In this document: positions 21,374 to 23,212 of the stretch, in pieces | Numbering within the stretch: position 1 is the first letter of the stretch | Layout: each line of letters starts with the position of its first letter | Program-made: the position numbers and the translations under genes | Origin: Halococcaceae archaeon | Lineage (GTDB): Archaea; Halobacteriota; Halobacteria; Halobacteriales; Halalkalicoccaceae | NCBI GenBank assembly: GCA_007129135.1 | Contig: SKWB01000010.1 | Location: forward strand, 1 to 23,212 | Reading direction: 5' to 3' | DNA: 23,212 nucleotides | Notes under the pieces: model-generated | Told to the model about the DNA's origin: nothing | Databases searched by the model: none | The model's input: only the letters and a program-made list of their open reading frames with translations

Positions 21374-23052
21374 TGGCCGACTTCGCCACCCGCCGACCCG
21401 GGGACGACCTCCTCGCGGCGGCCGAACGCTGGCCGCACCTCGCGCGGTATCTGGAGGGGGCGTTCGAGCGGACCGGCGAGTACCCCGCGCTGATCGAGAA
21501 ACCGACGAAGGAGTACGAGTCGCCCCGCCCGAACGTGCTCTACCCCCTCGGCGACGGCGTCTTCGTCAACATCCACGGCGACGTGGGGGTCACCACAGCC
21601 TACCACCCGATCGAGCCCTCGCTCACCGAGGACGAACGCGCGCTCTACGACGAGATCCGGCGAGCGATCCTCGACCGGAGCGCGGGCGTTCCGGCCCCCT
21701 CGGAGCCGGACGCGTTCGCCGCCCACCTGGACGACCTCTTCGACTCCGTAGCCCTCCCCGAGACGAGCGCGAGCCTCGTCGACTCGGTGCGCGCCTCGCT
21801 GTTCGAGGACACGTTCCTGATCGACACCCGGACGAAAGAACGCCTCCGGTACTACCTCCACCGGGATATCGCGGGCTACGGCCCGCTCGAACCCCTGGTC
21901 AGGGATCTCTCGAACGAGGACATCCACGTCGTCGGTCCGACCGGGAGCTACGTCAACCACGGCGTCTACGGGCTGATCGAGACGGGTGTCGAGTTCCCCT
22001 CCGAACGCGCGCTCTCGGAGTGGGTGAAGAACATGGGCGAACGGATGGACGCCCCGATCAGCGACGCACGACCGATCGTGGACGCGACGCTGCCCAACGG
22101 CGCGCGGGTGAACATCGTCTACAGCGACGACGTGAGCGTGAAGGGACCGAGCCTCACGATCAGACAGGGCGAGGAGGTGCCGCTCTCGATCCTCCAGATC
22201 ACGAACTGGGGGACGATCAGCCCGGAGCTCGCCGCCTACCTCTGGCTCTGTCTCGAGAACGAACGCACCGTCTTCGTCGTCGGGGAGACCGCCTCGGGGA
22301 AGACGACGACGCTCAACTGCATGCTCTCGTTCATCCCTCGGGACTCGAAGGTCTACACCGCCGAGGACACCGCCGAGGTGCTCCCGCCACAGCCGGCGTG
22401 GCAACAGCTCCTCACGCGCGAGAGCGCGGGCGGCGAGGGGACCGACGTCGACCTCTTCGACCTGGTCGCGGCGGCGCTCCGATCCCGGCCGGACTACATC
22501 ATCGTGGGTGAGGTGAGAGGACCCGAGGCGCAGATGGCGTTCCAGGCGGCCCAGACCGGCCACCCGGTGATCCTCACGTTCCACGCGAGCGATATCGTCT
22601 CGATGATGCAGCGCTTTACCGGAACGCCGATCAACATCCCCGAGACGTTCATGGACAACTGCAACGTCGCGCTCTTCCAGAACCGGGTGAAACGCGACGA
22701 CCAGATCCTCAGACGCGTGACGAGCGTCCAGGAGATCGAGGGCTACTCGGAGGCCGACGGCGGCGTCGTCACCCGCGAGGTCTTCTCCTGGGACCCCGTC
22801 GACGACGAGGTGTCGTTCGTCGGCCGGAACAACTCCTACGTGCTCGAAGAGCAGGTCGCGACCCTGCTCGGCTACGAGGACCCGCGAGCGATCTACGACG
22901 AACTCGGCCGACGGGCGGAGATCATCCGGCGGCTGATCGACGCCGAGGTGCTCGGCTACCACGAGGTGAACGACGCGATAGAGGCGTTCCAGCGCGACGG
23001 CGTCGCCGGCCTGCCGATCCAGGCGGGCCGACTCGCCGCCGCCGGGAGGTGA
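21373..23052 (+). CDS. arlI: archaellum motor ATPase ArlI
   Basis: The protein is 559 residues, a type II/IV secretion superfamily hexameric ATPase that drives both assembly and rotation of the archaellum. The N-terminal domain covers about residues 1-240. Catalytic motifs follow: Walker A GETASGKTT near 304-312, Asp box YTAEDTAEVLPP near 328-339, Walker B YIIVGEVRGPEA near 375-386, and His box TGHPVILTFHA near 395-405. All key residues are intact. It is fused by one base to arlH upstream and overlaps arlJ by four bases downstream. Confidence 0.96.
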   Translation: MADFATRRPGDDLLAAAERWPHLARYLEGAFERTGEYPALIEKPTKEYESPRPNVLYPLGDGVFVNIHGDVGVTTAYHPIEPSLTEDERALYDEIRRAILDRSAGVPAPSEPDAFAAHLDDLFDSVALPETSASLVDSVRASLFEDTFLIDTRTKERLRYYLHRDIAGYGPLEPLVRDLSNEDIHVVGPTGSYVNHGVYGLIETGVEFPSERALSEWVKNMGERMDAPISDARPIVDATLPNGARVNIVYSDDVSVKGPSLTIRQGEEVPLSILQITNWGTISPELAAYLWLCLENERTVFVVGETASGKTTTLNCMLSFIPRDSKVYTAEDTAEVLPPQPAWQQLLTRESAGGEGTDVDLFDLVAAALRSRPDYIIVGEVRGPEAQMAFQAAQTGHPVILTFHASDIVSMMQRFTGTPINIPETFMDNCNVALFQNRVKRDDQILRRVTSVQEIEGYSEADGGVVTREVFSWDPVDDEVSFVGRNNSYVLEEQVATLLGYEDPRAIYDELGRRAEIIRRLIDAEVLGYHEVNDAIEAFQRDGVAGLPIQAGRLAAAGR

Positions 23053-23212
23053 CCGTGGCGGCCGAACCGGAGCTCTCGGCGGGGTCGTTCCTTCGGTCGG
23101 TCCTCGCCTCCTACCGGAACATGGAGATGCCGGCCCGCCGATACGGGCTGTTCGTCGTCTCTCCTGCCCTCGGCTTTGCGCTCCTCGTGATCCTCGCGAC
23201 GCTCTTCCTCCC
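23049..23212 (+). CDS. arlJ: archaellum membrane platform protein ArlJ (partial, runs off window)
   Basis: The first 54 codons are visible. From GTG 23049 (GTGA overlap with the arlI stop) the frame reads VTVAAEPELSAGSFLRSV and continues with YRNMEMPARRYGLF and a first membrane helix VVSPALGFALLVILATLFL. An alternative GTG start is 23055. ArlJ is the polytopic platform in the membrane on which ArlI acts and is normally directly after arlI. Identification rests mainly on synteny and the basic-then-hydrophobic N-terminus. The rest is beyond the window. Confidence 0.82.
   Translation, partial: MTVAAEPELSAGSFLRSVLASYRNMEMPARRYGLFVVSPALGFALLVILATLFL

Noticed and set aside
21217..22962. Minus-strand frame of nearly 600 codons opposite arlI
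   Set aside because: Shadow of the strongly conserved ArlI gene; composition is low complexity and no family is visible.
1..23212. CRISPR array, intact insertion sequence, tRNA or replication origin
   Set aside because: No regularly spaced repeats, transposase motifs, tRNA cloverleaf signatures or origin-type repeat clusters were seen by eye; a covariance or profile search could still find something subtle.

Overview
The window is chromosomal DNA from a halophilic archaeon (class Halobacteria). The evidence is the high GC content, the very acidic predicted proteins, TATA-like boxes about 25 nt before many start codons (leaderless mRNAs), a Tat-type lipoprotein, an archaeal RNase P RNA, and an archaellum (archaeal flagellum) cluster with the haloarchaeal fused ArlCE protein. 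I cannot name the genus.

Layout. Bases 1-302 are AT-richer than the rest and run into a 5'-truncated M20 amidohydrolase (AbgB-like) pseudogene. Next come a small membrane protein and an NAD-dependent epimerase (both minus), then a divergent MFS transporter (plus). 4157-7701 (minus) is a metal-ion module: a DtxR/MntR-like regulator, a TroA/ZnuA-type Tat lipoprotein, an ABC ATPase and an ABC permease. The regulator and the lipoprotein genes share a TTAGA-N4-TCTAATCCA element between TATA box and start codon, so the sequence suggests one autoregulated metal regulon. RNase P RNA lies at about 7916-8321 (minus).

8381-12925 holds an AMMECR1-family protein, nicotinate phosphoribosyltransferase (minus), and a plus-strand run of archaeal CobT homologue, saccharopine-dehydrogenase-like protein and DUF502 membrane protein. 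The phosphoribosyltransferase makes nicotinate mononucleotide, which is the CobT substrate, and the two genes are divergent neighbours. 13006-14950 (minus) is a tightly overlapping SDR-cupin-FAH operon that looks like a small catabolic unit; its SDR lacks the canonical Tyr-x3-Lys. A small zinc-finger protein, a haloarchaeal conserved protein and a Gfo/Idh/MocA dehydrogenase follow.

16891-23212 is the archaellum locus. Two tandem archaellins and a small hypothetical gene run leftward. From the same 250-bp promoter region arlCE-arlF-arlG-arlH-arlI-arlJ run rightward, each overlapping the next, and arlJ is cut by the window end. Both leaders carry the same 12-mer and the region contains a 15-bp palindrome, suggesting shared control of filament subunits and motor. 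No CRISPR array, tRNA or intact insertion sequence was seen. No clearly novel multi-gene system stands out. The best leads are the regulatory repeats (metal operator, archaellum leader repeat, palindromes), the SDR-cupin-FAH unit, and the unknown gene behind the archaellins.
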